Virus record (IMG/VR): IMGVR_UViG_3300030382_000395 | Coordinates: 626 to 29,353 of that record | Origin: a virus | DNA length: 28,728 nucleotides | Reading direction: 5' to 3' (one strand) | Shown: positions 13,043 through 22,060 of the stretch, piece after piece | Layout of the letters: each line of letters begins with the position of its first letter | Numbering within the stretch: the stretch's first letter is position 1 | The notes under the pieces: model-generated | What the model saw: only the letters and a program-made list of their open reading frames with translations | What the model was told of the DNA's origin: nothing | Database searches by the model: none | Program-made: the position numbers and the translations under genes

Positions 13043-14587
13043 TTAGATTGTAGCTCTTCTTCTTATATTTGCTAATTGGTTTTGGCTGTTAGTCATTTCA
13101 TCTGTAAGAACGTAAGCACGAGTTGGTTCAGGTTCTACTCCGCCTGTTAAGTCAAAAGCACCTGACATCATTTGAGGTGCAGGAGTTCCACCACTTGCTG
13201 CTGCTGAAGCACCCCCTCCTGCTGATGCTCCACCACTAGGACTTGTAGATAGTATCTTTTTTACTGCTAATGCCCCCATAACTCCCGTTGCTATTGATTG
13301 AGCTATATTAAACGGAGCTGGTACATTAGCCATAGCATTCATTATAGCTTGTTGAGTATTATAGATTGTCTTTGCTACTGCAACTGCCTTTGAAGCAGCA
13401 TCACTTTCTTCAACTAATGCCTCCGCAGCTCCAAAGCCCATATCTATCGTTTTTAATTTAGCATTTTCTAATTCTTTCTCAATTCTCAACTTTTCTTTTG
13501 CTGCTTCTTCTTCAATTCTAACTTTTTCGTCTGCTACTCTTTTTGCTTCATCTAATTCTTTCTGTCTTGCTTTTTCATCATCTTCAGCCTTCTTTTTAGC
13601 AATATCTTCTAATCTTTTAGCTTCAGCTTCATCATCAGCTATTTTTTTATCTGCTGCTGCTTGTATCTCTGCTTTCTCTTGCTCTCTAAGACCATTTAAG
13701 AAGTTCTGTAAACTTATTTGCCTTCCTGCACTTTCTTGTCTTACATTTGCTAAGTTGATTTCTAGTTCAGCTAAAGCATCTAAATCTTGAGCCATAACTC
13801 CATCTACTCCCATCATTCTATGTCTTTCTACTTCTAGTGCAACTGCTTGTTCTGCTAATGCAATTCTTTTATTTTCTAATTCAGTTTCTTTAGCAAAAGC
13901 CTGTGTTGCTGCTGCTTCTCTTTCAGCATAACTCTTTGTAATATCTTCTGCAAGTAATTTCAGCTTTTCAATATCTGCTACACTTTGTGCAGTTTCTACA
14001 TTTAATGCTCTTTGTGCATCTCTTAATTTTTGGTTCACATCTACCATTTTAACAGTAGCTTTAACTTCTTCTTTTATCTCACTTACTATTCCTGTAACTG
14101 AAGCCTTAGCGTCTTCTGCTGCACCTTTAAAATCTCCCTTAAAGAATTTAATAACTGCTCCACCAAACTTAGCAACTCTATCTGTTATGACTGAAACAGC
14201 AGCTCCAAGTGTTTGAAATGTTTTCTCTAAAGCCTCTGCTCCTTTTTTAGTGTTTGTCACATGAGCCACTAAAGAACCAAAAGCAACAACTAATAGACCT
14301 ATTCCTGTTGCTGCTATTCCTGTCTTTATAACAGTGAACAAAGTTTTAGCACCACCTATTATTTGACCGCTAAACATTTTCTTGAATCCAACCCCTGCTA
14401 ATTTAGCTTGTAATGCTACTTGTTTAAGACCATTCATCATAATCTTACCCATATCTTTGAACTTATCCTTTATTCCACCAATAGTTATTCCAAATGCACC
14501 AAACTCATTAGTTAAATCTTTAGTTTCTTTAGATACTGTTTTTATATTTGATTTTATCTCTGCTTCTAATACTACTTTATCTGCCAT
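13043..14587 (-). CDS. Tape measure protein
   Basis: A 514-residue protein. It starts with a helical part (KSNIKTVSKETKDLTNEFGA), followed by hydrophobic, glycine-rich segments (about 55-115, TGIAATGIGLLVVAFGSLVA), long coiled coil (about 180-390, rich in Lys, Glu, Ala) and a second hydrophobic part (about 400-440, FNIAQSIATGVMGALAVKKI). This is the usual design of a tail tape measure. At about 0.15 nm per residue, the family rule, the tail would be near 75 nm, a rather short siphovirus tail. It is unusual in standing directly before the protease/capsid genes. Confidence 0.8.
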   Translation of the reverse strand: MADKVVLEAEIKSNIKTVSKETKDLTNEFGAFGITIGGIKDKFKDMGKIMMNGLKQVALQAKLAGVGFKKMFSGQIIGGAKTLFTVIKTGIAATGIGLLVVAFGSLVAHVTNTKKGAEALEKTFQTLGAAVSVITDRVAKFGGAVIKFFKGDFKGAAEDAKASVTGIVSEIKEEVKATVKMVDVNQKLRDAQRALNVETAQSVADIEKLKLLAEDITKSYAEREAAATQAFAKETELENKRIALAEQAVALEVERHRMMGVDGVMAQDLDALAELEINLANVRQESAGRQISLQNFLNGLREQEKAEIQAAADKKIADDEAEAKRLEDIAKKKAEDDEKARQKELDEAKRVADEKVRIEEEAAKEKLRIEKELENAKLKTIDMGFGAAEALVEESDAASKAVAVAKTIYNTQQAIMNAMANVPAPFNIAQSIATGVMGALAVKKILSTSPSGGASAGGGASAAASGGTPAPQMMSGAFDLTGGVEPEPTRAYVLTDEMTNSQNQLANIRRRATI

Positions 14588-14592
14588 AATTT

Positions 14593-15432
14593 CTATACGT
14601 TTATTTCATAAATGTTAAGAGTGCAACTCCAACTAATATTCATATCTGCTGCACCTGTTACTGAAAAGAGCATATCATTAGTCCCAGTGAACCTTGGTTC
14701 TCCTTCCCATCCTGTTACTGTTCCAAAACTTCCTAGTTCTGTTTTTGTGGCGTCCCTTGCTGTTAAATAGATTAATCCTGATACTCTTTGAAAAAGTCTA
14801 TCATCAACCGCACCACTACCCGAGCTACCGCCTGTTCTTACTGCTAACAAATGAGCTTCGAAACCTTGAAAAGAGCCTGTAGTTTTGCCTCGAATTATAA
14901 TTGTCTGTGAACTATCTCCATTAATAAAAAGGTCAGTTGCTACGCCATCAGTAGTTGTTCCTGTTAAAGTTATTGTAGAGCATTGAGCATATCCTTTACC
15001 TGCACCACTAAAACCACCACCACCTACAACAAATTCTCCATCTCTTTCTGCTAAACCATAATTACCTACTACTGTTGCATTATTAACTCCATTTGATATT
15101 TCATTATTGCTACCTATTATCAGGTTATTCCTAGACATTCCTCCAACTGTATTACTTTCACCCATTACAAGAGTATTGTTCGTTCCTGTTTGTGTAGTGT
15201 TTCCAACTCCTTTTATAAAGTTGCTTAAATTACTAAAAGCCCTTCCAAGAGCTGTGCTATATGTAAAAGTACTACAAGTTCCTGAAGCTTTATCATAAGT
15301 ATATCCATAGGCTTCGCATTGCAATTGATTCGGTGTTATTTCATTTGTACCATCAGTAAAGATAACAGTTCCTGTTTCTGTTGTTCTTTCAGGTTTAACT
15401 GAAAAGCCTTTTATGTAGGGGATTGTAGCCAT
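14593..15432 (-). CDS. Tail fibre-like protein with YadA-head-type repeats
   Basis: A 279-residue protein. Residues about 70-125 contain repeats of the Hep_Hag/YadA-head type (GNTTQTGTNNTLVMGESNTV, NNLIIGSNNEISNGVNNATV), about 14 residues apart, which form trimeric beta-rolls in fibres. The following Gly/Ser-rich part (FVVGGGGFSGAGKGYAQCS) and beta-rich C-terminal domain (FSVTGAADMNISWSCTLNIY) suit a receptor-binding fibre tip. It lies between the large tail protein and the tape measure. Fibre role is inferred from repeats and position. It ends in TAG, 6 nt before the tape-measure ATG. Confidence 0.6.
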   Translation of the reverse strand: MATIPYIKGFSVKPERTTETGTVIFTDGTNEITPNQLQCEAYGYTYDKASGTCSTFTYSTALGRAFSNLSNFIKGVGNTTQTGTNNTLVMGESNTVGGMSRNNLIIGSNNEISNGVNNATVVGNYGLAERDGEFVVGGGGFSGAGKGYAQCSTITLTGTTTDGVATDLFINGDSSQTIIIRGKTTGSFQGFEAHLLAVRTGGSSGSGAVDDRLFQRVSGLIYLTARDATKTELGSFGTVTGWEGEPRFTGTNDMLFSVTGAADMNISWSCTLNIYEINV

Positions 15433-18224
15433 TAGGGTATAAGTATAAATTCAACAGTTGCTAAGTCGTTAGGCTTGTAGTCTATTTTGTTCACTCTAAA
15501 TTGTCTATTCTTAATCATTACAGTATCATTAAATTTGAATGTATTAATTTCTGAAGGACTTAAATTGACTTTAATAGTCATAGTTCTTGTGTCAGGATTG
15601 TACAGCTCTTGATAATAAGGAAGCCAATACAAATTGAATAAGTTATTTAAAGTGTAGCCCACACCAGGAGCTGTCTGGCATTCTCCAAAGTGAAAATCTT
15701 GATAGTTTGATAGTGAAGTACCTCCATTTTTTATATGACTAAACTGTAAATAATCAGATTGATTTTCACTAGATAATCCATTCTGTGCAGGAATGAAGTA
15801 AGAAGCTCCTGTAGGGTTGATTCCATTATTATAAAGTACTCTAGGAGCATTGTCAAACCCTTCAGTTTCATCATCACTATTTGCATAAATCTTAGGTATT
15901 ACTATACCAGAATATTGAGGCATTAAAGCAGCACATATCGTAGCTGCAAAAGGTTCTGCAATTATTTCTTTTTCACCCTGTAAAACTGTAGCAAGTCCAC
16001 CTGAAGAAAGTGAGGCATCATATGTTAGGCTTCCGTACAGATGACCTCCTACTTGTCTTTTATATTCCATAAAACAAAAATCCTCATCATCTTCAACAAA
16101 TTTAAAGATTGTATTTTTATTTAAGTCAGTTAAAGGTGTAAGTTTTATTTCAGATACATCTATCTTATCAGTCCAATCATGCTGAATACTTCTATCAGAT
16201 AAAGTTCTCCCTGCTGTATCACTAATAAATATATCACCATAAGGTTCAAACTTTATATTGTTAGGGTCATCTTCATCAGGAAGACTAACTAAGTTAAACA
16301 TTGTCATTATACCTTTTAAGAATCCCCATTGTTCAACTTCACCTCTTGTTGTTAATAATACTTCTGAATTTATTAATGAAGTTGATTGAACAAATATAAC
16401 TTTTGATTCGAATGATTGATGTTGCTCTATGTTAGAAGGCCCATCAAATTGAGCCTCTAAAGTGTCACCCGTATTAAGTGTTATATCGAACACACCAAAA
16501 TAGAGACCACTACTATTACCAAATGGAAACGATAGATTCCTTAAATTAATAGGCGGTTGAGCTACTCCCCCTATTTTATGAATCCATCTACAAAGACAAC
16601 TACTTCCAGAGCCTGAATTATTTCTAAGATTAAATCTATAATTGACGTTGTACATTTCATTAGTGGTTGTTGCTGTTAGAATATAAGGATTTGCAGCAGA
16701 AGGATCACCCTGATAATTTGGAGGTACTTGTGAGCCTGTTAATAATGGTTCTACTGATTCAGGAACTACTCTTAATGCTTTAAATGAGCCTGTTCCTGTA
16801 TTTGCAGAAAGACTACCAACCACTTCCCAGAGGCCTATATAAGTGTTACTGGGAACAGGGAACTCATTACCACCCCAATTAAAGTCCATAAACAACTTTC
16901 CAAAATCTACACTATCAAAGAAACTAGACTCCCAAGTAAAAGGAGTTGGTTCAAATATTTTATTTATTAAATACTTTAATTGAATAAAAGGTCTAAATGC
17001 ACTTTCTAAGTTTGGTAATTGTGGATTTCCCTCTGTTGGTGTACCACCTGGCGCAGCTACTATAAATTGATGATTCCAATCTACAAAAGGATATTTTAAT
17101 ACATTAGTTTGACTTGTTCCATAAGCGGGTTGATTTGTAGTGTCATAAGCATAGCTTGATGTTGATAGCGGAATATTTAAGGGTAATCCTGTACCTGTTG
17201 ATGGTTCATACCAAGAGTCTTTTATGGATGCCTTGGTGTAGTCATGACTTAATTCTGTAAAGTCAAGTTCACTAAAAGTTCTGTCTTTTAAAATATCAGC
17301 TAGTGCTACTACTTCTGAATAAAGGTTTACATTGTAACTTATTTCACCTTCCTTGTCAGTAATATCTAGCATCTTTAAATAGCCTTTAAATAAGATAAAA
17401 CCATCTTGTTTTAAAACACATTCAGTCTTATTGTATGGATTAAAGATAATACCATCATCAGTTCTTGTTATCTCAAACATATTATCGAATATGCGGTTGT
17501 TTCTTTTTGTAGCTGGTAGCTTAAAAGCCTTTGAATAAGATTGTACTTTTTCTGCTACGTTCTTAAAATTATCTACACTAAGACTTAAAGGTATATCTTC
17601 ATCTTCATAAAGGTCACATATTACTTGACCATTATCTAAACTCTGGACAGCTCCTGATGGTGCAACTGCTGAGGGCTGTACTGATATACTACTTATTGTA
17701 ACATTATTAACTATAGTATTAAAGTAACTAATCATTATAGTATTATTAGCCGCTGTTGCTGTAAATGAATGAGTAATCTGTGATAATGAAGCCGAAACTG
17801 AGTGTTGAGTTAAGATAGATGTTCCATCAAAAGCAGAAACTACTACACTCCCATTAGCTGCTGGAGTTGATATATCAATAGTAAAAGTATATTGCTGTCC
17901 GACTATTAAATTAGAAAGTCTTTGATAAACTCCTGAAAGTGTTGTAGTAGTAGTTGAATTTAAAACTAAATTCCCAGACGTTACAGTTGGTAAACTAGGA
18001 GTCCCTGCTGATGTTGTTCTGAATCTATACCAAGTATTAACAATAGATGGTGCAGCATTTGTAAGAACATCTAAAATAGTATTAGCAGCAGAACTATCAT
18101 AAGAACTAGCAATATCTAATCCTACAAAATTAATTCCATTAACTACAGACTCATTGGCACTAGCTGCTAGTGGAGAACCATACCCCCTATAGTTTTGTGG
18201 ATATATTATTAATTGTACTGACAT
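15432..18224 (-). CDS. Large tail protein (tip/baseplate-like)
   Basis: A 930-residue protein, the largest here. Residues about 1-190 form a beta-sandwich region rich in Ser/Thr (LIVGQQYTFTIDISTPAANG), like a carbohydrate-binding or adhesive module. From about 200 there is a tail-protein core: DIPLSLSVDNFKNVAEKVQS then SKAFKLPATKRNNRIFDNMF, then KQDGFILFKGYLKMLDI, of the type found in flavophage tail-tip proteins. A C-terminal segment ends MIKNRQFRVNKIDYKPNDLA. It is likely to form the distal tail structure around the tape measure end. The start overlaps the stop of the next gene upstream by 1 nt. Confidence 0.65.
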   Translation of the reverse strand: MSVQLIIYPQNYRGYGSPLAASANESVVNGINFVGLDIASSYDSSAANTILDVLTNAAPSIVNTWYRFRTTSAGTPSLPTVTSGNLVLNSTTTTTLSGVYQRLSNLIVGQQYTFTIDISTPAANGSVVVSAFDGTSILTQHSVSASLSQITHSFTATAANNTIMISYFNTIVNNVTISSISVQPSAVAPSGAVQSLDNGQVICDLYEDEDIPLSLSVDNFKNVAEKVQSYSKAFKLPATKRNNRIFDNMFEITRTDDGIIFNPYNKTECVLKQDGFILFKGYLKMLDITDKEGEISYNVNLYSEVVALADILKDRTFSELDFTELSHDYTKASIKDSWYEPSTGTGLPLNIPLSTSSYAYDTTNQPAYGTSQTNVLKYPFVDWNHQFIVAAPGGTPTEGNPQLPNLESAFRPFIQLKYLINKIFEPTPFTWESSFFDSVDFGKLFMDFNWGGNEFPVPSNTYIGLWEVVGSLSANTGTGSFKALRVVPESVEPLLTGSQVPPNYQGDPSAANPYILTATTTNEMYNVNYRFNLRNNSGSGSSCLCRWIHKIGGVAQPPINLRNLSFPFGNSSGLYFGVFDITLNTGDTLEAQFDGPSNIEQHQSFESKVIFVQSTSLINSEVLLTTRGEVEQWGFLKGIMTMFNLVSLPDEDDPNNIKFEPYGDIFISDTAGRTLSDRSIQHDWTDKIDVSEIKLTPLTDLNKNTIFKFVEDDEDFCFMEYKRQVGGHLYGSLTYDASLSSGGLATVLQGEKEIIAEPFAATICAALMPQYSGIVIPKIYANSDDETEGFDNAPRVLYNNGINPTGASYFIPAQNGLSSENQSDYLQFSHIKNGGTSLSNYQDFHFGECQTAPGVGYTLNNLFNLYWLPYYQELYNPDTRTMTIKVNLSPSEINTFKFNDTVMIKNRQFRVNKIDYKPNDLATVEFILIP

Positions 18225-19651
18225 TAGACAGATTGAGTTCTTAGAGTCTTACTTTTCTCTACTTCAAAAGTGTACTGCATTAGTTTGTCATTTGCTACAG
18301 TCTTTCTTGTATAACTAGAAGTTGTAAGTCTAACAGGTATTATATATTGATTTAAAGCTGATGTAGTTTCTACTATATTTTCATATCCTTTTAACATATA
18401 AACTTCAGGGCTGTTTATTAGTTCTTCAAACCATACTGACTCTGATTCATTAACAAAATCTGTATTCATAGTAATCTTTTCAGTAGCATTAACTCTAAAG
18501 GCTTTCTTTCCGCCTTTAAAACCATCTATTCTGTAAGTCTCTTCATTCCAAGTTCCTTCTAGTTGATTATATGTACTTCCTTTAGTTGATAGCATTCTAC
18601 TAGACTTCATAGTGAAAGTATAGTAATCCCAAGCGCCCCATTGATTAAGCCAAGCAAGTCTAATAGGTTCATAACCTTTAAGAGTAGGGCAATTAACATT
18701 AATAGTATAAGTGTTACTGACACCTACAAGAGAGCCATTATTCCAAAGCCCCTCAACTGTATAATAAGCTGGTGTATTACCTGCATTTACTAAAATTTTA
18801 AACTGACTATGCCAATTTCTAAGATTACCAGGAAATGCTCCTATATATAAAACCTCGTTTTCTATCATAGCATTGTGCTTAAAATAAGCTCCATTTGCAA
18901 CAGTTCTATCTATTTGGTCGGCCGAACCAATTTGAACACCACTACTATTATAATAGATAAACTTAATACCTCTAAAATCACCTGAAGGCGTATTACCTTG
19001 AGAGGCTAATATTGGTAAAACTCCATAATCATCAACATTTGCATATTGAGTTGTAGGTGCATTAGTTAAGAAGTCTGTCCCCGCCCCTATCATATCAAAA
19101 GAAGATATATTATATCCAAAATTATTAGCAGTAACATTAGTTCCTATATCTAGTACATCATTGTATTTTAAATAGCCATTAAATATTTTATAGGAGTCTG
19201 AGTTTTCTGCTTGAACTTGTATTAATTCATTATTCGTAGAAGAAGTAGGATCTTGGTCAAGATATTGCACTCTAAATTGAATGGTTAAATATTTTATAAT
19301 ATTATTATTTAAGGAAAACTTATCAATTATATGAAGAGGATATGTTGAAACTGCAAATCCTTTATATACACTACCTCTAGCTGATAAGTTATCAGCCTTT
19401 ACATAGCTTTCAATAATAGGTCTAAAATTAAACATCCCAACTCCTGCATTATTTGGGGTTGTTTTAAATGTACCAATAACATCAGTAGCTACTGCTGTAT
19501 TAGGTGGGAGTGAGGAACTTATATGTACTTCAGCAATAAACTTAACTTTAATTTGATTGGATACTATTAGATTATTTGATACCGAAAACATTACGTCCTG
19601 CCCAACAGGTAGTGTACTGTATAAAGGTTGTTGTTCTATTATTGTTGCCAT
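18224..19651 (-). CDS. Tail protein, probably distal tail/baseplate component
   Basis: A 475-residue beta-rich protein beginning MATIIEQQPLYSTLPVGQDV. Distinct stretches are FNFRPIIESYVKADN, QFRVQYLDQDPTSSTNNELI, WLNQWGAWDYYTFTMKSSRM and the C-terminal RKTVANDKLMQYTFEVEKSK. The 'W.n.wGawD.ytF' segment is typical of tail proteins next to tip proteins in Bacteroidetes phages. It lies between the completion protein and the 930-residue protein, contacts with both are probable. I cannot assign a named family. Confidence 0.55.
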   Translation of the reverse strand: MATIIEQQPLYSTLPVGQDVMFSVSNNLIVSNQIKVKFIAEVHISSSLPPNTAVATDVIGTFKTTPNNAGVGMFNFRPIIESYVKADNLSARGSVYKGFAVSTYPLHIIDKFSLNNNIIKYLTIQFRVQYLDQDPTSSTNNELIQVQAENSDSYKIFNGYLKYNDVLDIGTNVTANNFGYNISSFDMIGAGTDFLTNAPTTQYANVDDYGVLPILASQGNTPSGDFRGIKFIYYNSSGVQIGSADQIDRTVANGAYFKHNAMIENEVLYIGAFPGNLRNWHSQFKILVNAGNTPAYYTVEGLWNNGSLVGVSNTYTINVNCPTLKGYEPIRLAWLNQWGAWDYYTFTMKSSRMLSTKGSTYNQLEGTWNEETYRIDGFKGGKKAFRVNATEKITMNTDFVNESESVWFEELINSPEVYMLKGYENIVETTSALNQYIIPVRLTTSSYTRKTVANDKLMQYTFEVEKSKTLRTQSV

Positions 19652-20184
19652 TATTTAACTGTTGTTTTATTTAGAGTGTCTATTATATCTTGTTTTACAT
19701 TTCCTAATAAGTCTTTGCCAAATTGTTTAAGTCCAAGCCCTAAAGGTTTTTGAAAGAAGCTAAGGCTTTTAATTCCATCTCTTTTTATAGCTCTACCTAT
19801 TATAAAAGCTAAAGATAAATTAGTTATAAATCTCCCTGACTTCTTATCTCTTCCTTTTATTCCTTTTTTGCTTATCCACTTAGATAGTATTCCTGTTGGC
19901 GGTTGCTTATTAGTATATTTATAAGGGCTTGATATTACTTTACCTTTATAGTCTTTGTATTTCTGTTGTTGTTTATTTCCTGAAACTCCTTTATCTTGAA
20001 AGGCTCCATAACTATTCATATAGAACTGTACTGTAAAACCATCAGCATCAGTTACTACTTCAAAGCGTATTGATTGCTCTAAAGCAGTTCCGCCACCTTT
20101 AGCTTTTTGTAAATTACCTTTAGCTCTATTTACTACTTGTTTCCCAAAGCTATTTAAGTACCTTTCTATATTGTCAGTATTCAT
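19651..20184 (-). CDS. Tail completion / HK97 gp10-like neck protein
   Basis: A 177-residue basic protein. It begins with a helix (DNIERYLNSFGKQVVNRAKG), then beta strands around YMNSYGAFQDKGVSGNK, and GILSKWISKKGIKGRDKKSG, then AFIIGRAIKRDGIKSLSFFQ. 'YGAFqDkGVsG' and 'I.rdGik...FF' occur in HK97 gp10-like and related tail completion proteins of Bacteroidetes phages. The place, next to the tail terminator-like gene, agrees. Role inferred by pattern; conserved length about 150-180 in such proteins. Confidence 0.55.
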   Translation of the reverse strand: MNTDNIERYLNSFGKQVVNRAKGNLQKAKGGGTALEQSIRFEVVTDADGFTVQFYMNSYGAFQDKGVSGNKQQQKYKDYKGKVISSPYKYTNKQPPTGILSKWISKKGIKGRDKKSGRFITNLSLAFIIGRAIKRDGIKSLSFFQKPLGLGLKQFGKDLLGNVKQDIIDTLNKTTVK

Positions 20185-20639
20185 TACTCAGCCACCCCTA
20201 CAAATATTTCTACTCTAGGGTCAAAAGAAACTCCAACAGGTTGAACTTCAATAGCTGTAAGATTTTCCAGAGTACCAAAACTTGGGTCTGTATCTTCTTC
20301 AGCTAAAGCTACTGCTTCCGCTCTACATAAGATATGTGATTCACCTGGAGTTAATAAGACTTGATAGTTACTTGCTGTTGTTATTATTCCTACTTCTATC
20401 CAAGCCTCTGTATCTAAATTTGTTACACGAATATACCTACATCTGTCTACATCTATTGCTCCTGCTGAACTATAGGGTTGTGTTCCAAAGGTTGCTATTA
20501 TAGTAACATTACCATTTATGCAAGTTACTATTCTTTCAAAGACATCATTGACGCCTGTTGTAGTTACTGAATTACTAGAACCCCTAAGACTTCCGTTCAA
20601 TGTAACTGTTTCTGTTATTGTTGTTACTAAATCTGCCAT
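20184..20639 (-). CDS. Small beta-rich structural protein
   Basis: A 151-residue protein rich in Thr/Val strands: MADLVTTITETVTLNGSLRG, then RIVTCINGNVTIIATFG, YIRVTNLDTEAWIEVGIITT and NYQVLLTPGESHILCRAEAV. The pattern 'vRitNld...wi.vgi......y...L.pGeshil' suggests a jelly-roll or decoration-type virion protein. It has no signal or membrane segment. It lies among tail genes; the exact place in the virion is unknown. Confidence 0.5.
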   Translation of the reverse strand: MADLVTTITETVTLNGSLRGSSNSVTTTGVNDVFERIVTCINGNVTIIATFGTQPYSSAGAIDVDRCRYIRVTNLDTEAWIEVGIITTASNYQVLLTPGESHILCRAEAVALAEEDTDPSFGTLENLTAIEVQPVGVSFDPRVEIFVGVAE

Positions 20640-20705
20640 GTTATATGTTTATTGTTATTTTAAAAAATCCTATTTCTATTTTATATTTACCTATTCTAAA
20701 TTTCA

Positions 20706-21257
20706 TTAATATCCTGCACCTAATCCTTTTGCAGGTATATCACAAGTCTGAAAATCATTCTGTACTAATATTCCTATTTGAAAGACGTAGCCACAAAGTA
20801 AGTTATCAAATCTTTCTTGAAAAGGTTCTAAAGTAAATTGGTCTTGTGTAAAATAAAGAGGTTGATTAATATCATCTACTCCTTCTAATGATTGTCTTTC
20901 TGAATGTCTTAGCATTCCTATAAAATCTGTTGCTATTTGTAGAGTCTGATTAAATACATCTTGCTCATTACTTAGAGTCTTAACTAGCTTTGTAAAATTA
21001 GCATCTGCATTATTCTCAGTCCAATTTGCTTTCTCACTTACTAAGTCACAAATAAAAATTTGAAAGTTGTAGGAAAGTTGACTATCACCTGTAACTACTG
21101 AGATAGGGTTGACGTGCATCAATGGAAACTTTTCCATCTTTTCAATATTTATGCTCCAAATATCTCCTACTGATGTAGAGCTTATCTGATTATGATATTC
21201 TCCCATTCTTAGTAGGGTATTGATTACGTTGTTATATGTCTTATTGCTGACTGCCAT
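20706..21257 (-). CDS. Tail terminator-like protein
   Basis: A 183-residue protein: helical start (NKTYNNVINTLLRMGEYHNQ), an FPLMHVNPISVVTGDSQLSY segment, then strand FQIFICDLVSEKANWTENN, helix FNQTLQIATDFIGMLRHSER and C-terminal strands (NLLCGYVFQIGILVQNDFQT). Alternate 'fPl.....' and 'f.i.v.D' strands with a long helix resemble the tail terminator/minor tail proteins in the same place in flavophages. It overlaps the end of the tail chaperone frameshift extension by 17 nt. The assignment is by pattern and position. Confidence 0.5.
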   Translation of the reverse strand: MAVSNKTYNNVINTLLRMGEYHNQISSTSVGDIWSINIEKMEKFPLMHVNPISVVTGDSQLSYNFQIFICDLVSEKANWTENNADANFTKLVKTLSNEQDVFNQTLQIATDFIGMLRHSERQSLEGVDDINQPLYFTQDQFTLEPFQERFDNLLCGYVFQIGILVQNDFQTCDIPAKGLGAGY

Positions 21258-21503
21258 GTTTTACTTTATTTTGTGATTCTAAATCTGTTTCATAACTTAA
21301 CCAAGTTAAAGCTTCTAAAAGACTAAGCTTTGTTATCTTTTCTAAATTTACTATTTGCCCTCCTGTGAGCCGATAGAAGACTCCGAACCATGACCACTTT
21401 TCGGCAAAGGATTCTGAGGCAATTGCTGATTCATTTCCCTCAGCCGCTCCATCAAATATAATGGCAAAATCAGTGACAACTCTTTCCCTAAAACAAAAAA
21501 AAA
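21241..21503 (-). CDS. Tail assembly chaperone, -1 frameshift extension (gpGT-like)
   Basis: From the T9 run the -1 frame is open for 84 codons to TAA at 21241, with no ATG, GTG or TTG start. Its product ends in a domain-like segment: AEKWSWFGVFYRLTGG, IVNLEKITKLSLLEALTWLS, YETDLESQNKVKHGS. This looks like the C-terminal 'T' domain of tail chaperones (short aromatic segment, then a helix with 'LsY'). The fused protein would be about 259 residues. It overlaps the start of the next gene by 17 nt. Known as a mechanism in most siphophages; the case here rests on frame and residue pattern. Confidence 0.65.
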
Positions 21504-22019
21504 CCGTAAAGCACTTTCTACCTGTTCAGCTGACATCTGTTTCATTTCTTCTGTCCGCATCCTAATATCTCCATCATAAGCCGCAATAGTATATATATCA
21601 TTCTTCTTTTCTGTTATTGGTCTATACAATACTGCCATCAATTCAGGTAGTTGTGTTTCTATTCCATTCTTGATAAACGTTTCAATATCGGCATATTCGC
21701 CAAGCGTTATTGAATCAAGGTCTGGATGAAACCCATACTCAACTTCATTTATCTTAACTATCCTTTTTAAAGAACTATCTTGCTTCTGTTGTAACTCTGC
21801 TATCCTACTCATTATAACTGCTACATCTTTTATGCTAAGCTCTTTTATTAATTGCTTAGGAATATCTGATAAAGCTGCTATTGTTTCTTCTGCTTCTTTT
21901 GTCTTACTTCCTGTTTCAAGGTCTATTAATCTAAGCCAAGATTCCAAACTTACATCCGACCAACTTTTTATTAATTTAAACTCCTTTGTCTTTCCCTGCT
22001 TCTTAATCTTTACTTTCAT
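21351..22019 (-). CDS. Tail assembly chaperone, short form (zero-frame product)
   Basis: A 222-residue protein beginning MKVKIKKQGKTKEFKLIKSW, with a helical core (YADIETFIKNGIETQLPELM) and the AALRFFF-type hydrophobic helix near 170. It is the gpG-like partner of a gpG/gpGT pair: a run of nine T at codons 173-175 and an open -1 frame that continues to 21241 point to programmed frameshifting. The short form ends with a polar tail (SGHGSESSIGSQEGK) and TAG. In other siphophages the two products bind the tape measure during tail assembly. The gene follows the large terminase; the repeated motif at 22034-22045 is 14 nt upstream of its ATG. Confidence 0.65.
   Translation of the reverse strand: MKVKIKKQGKTKEFKLIKSWSDVSLESWLRLIDLETGSKTKEAEETIAALSDIPKQLIKELSIKDVAVIMSRIAELQQKQDSSLKRIVKINEVEYGFHPDLDSITLGEYADIETFIKNGIETQLPELMAVLYRPITEKKNDIYTIAAYDGDIRMRTEEMKQMSAEQVESALRFFFVLGKELSLILPLYLMERLREMNQQLPQNPLPKSGHGSESSIGSQEGK
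21495..21503 (-). promoter_or_regulatory. Slippery T9 run, probable -1 ribosomal frameshift site
   Basis: Minus strand reads CGG TTT TTT TTT GTT in the zero frame. The heptamer T TTT TTT fits the X XXY YYZ rule. Slipping by -1 gives TGT TTT AGG and enters the long open frame ending at 21241. Confidence 0.6.
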
Positions 22020-22033
22020 AGTGTTCGGTTATA

Positions 22034-22045
22034 ATATAATAGAAA
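22034..22045 (-). promoter_or_regulatory. Repeated intergenic motif TTTCTATTATAT (copy 3)
   Basis: Exact copy of the 12-mer, 14 nt upstream of the tail chaperone ATG and 15 nt after the terminase stop codon. The flanking CTTTTTCTATTATAT is shared with copy 1. Confidence 0.45.
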
Positions 22046-22060
22046 AAGTTAATATTTAGT

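Noticed and set aside
13490-13700. Apparent repeats in the tape-measure gene
   Set aside because: Lys/Glu/Ala codon repetition of a coiled coil; no CRISPR-like repeat-spacer order.
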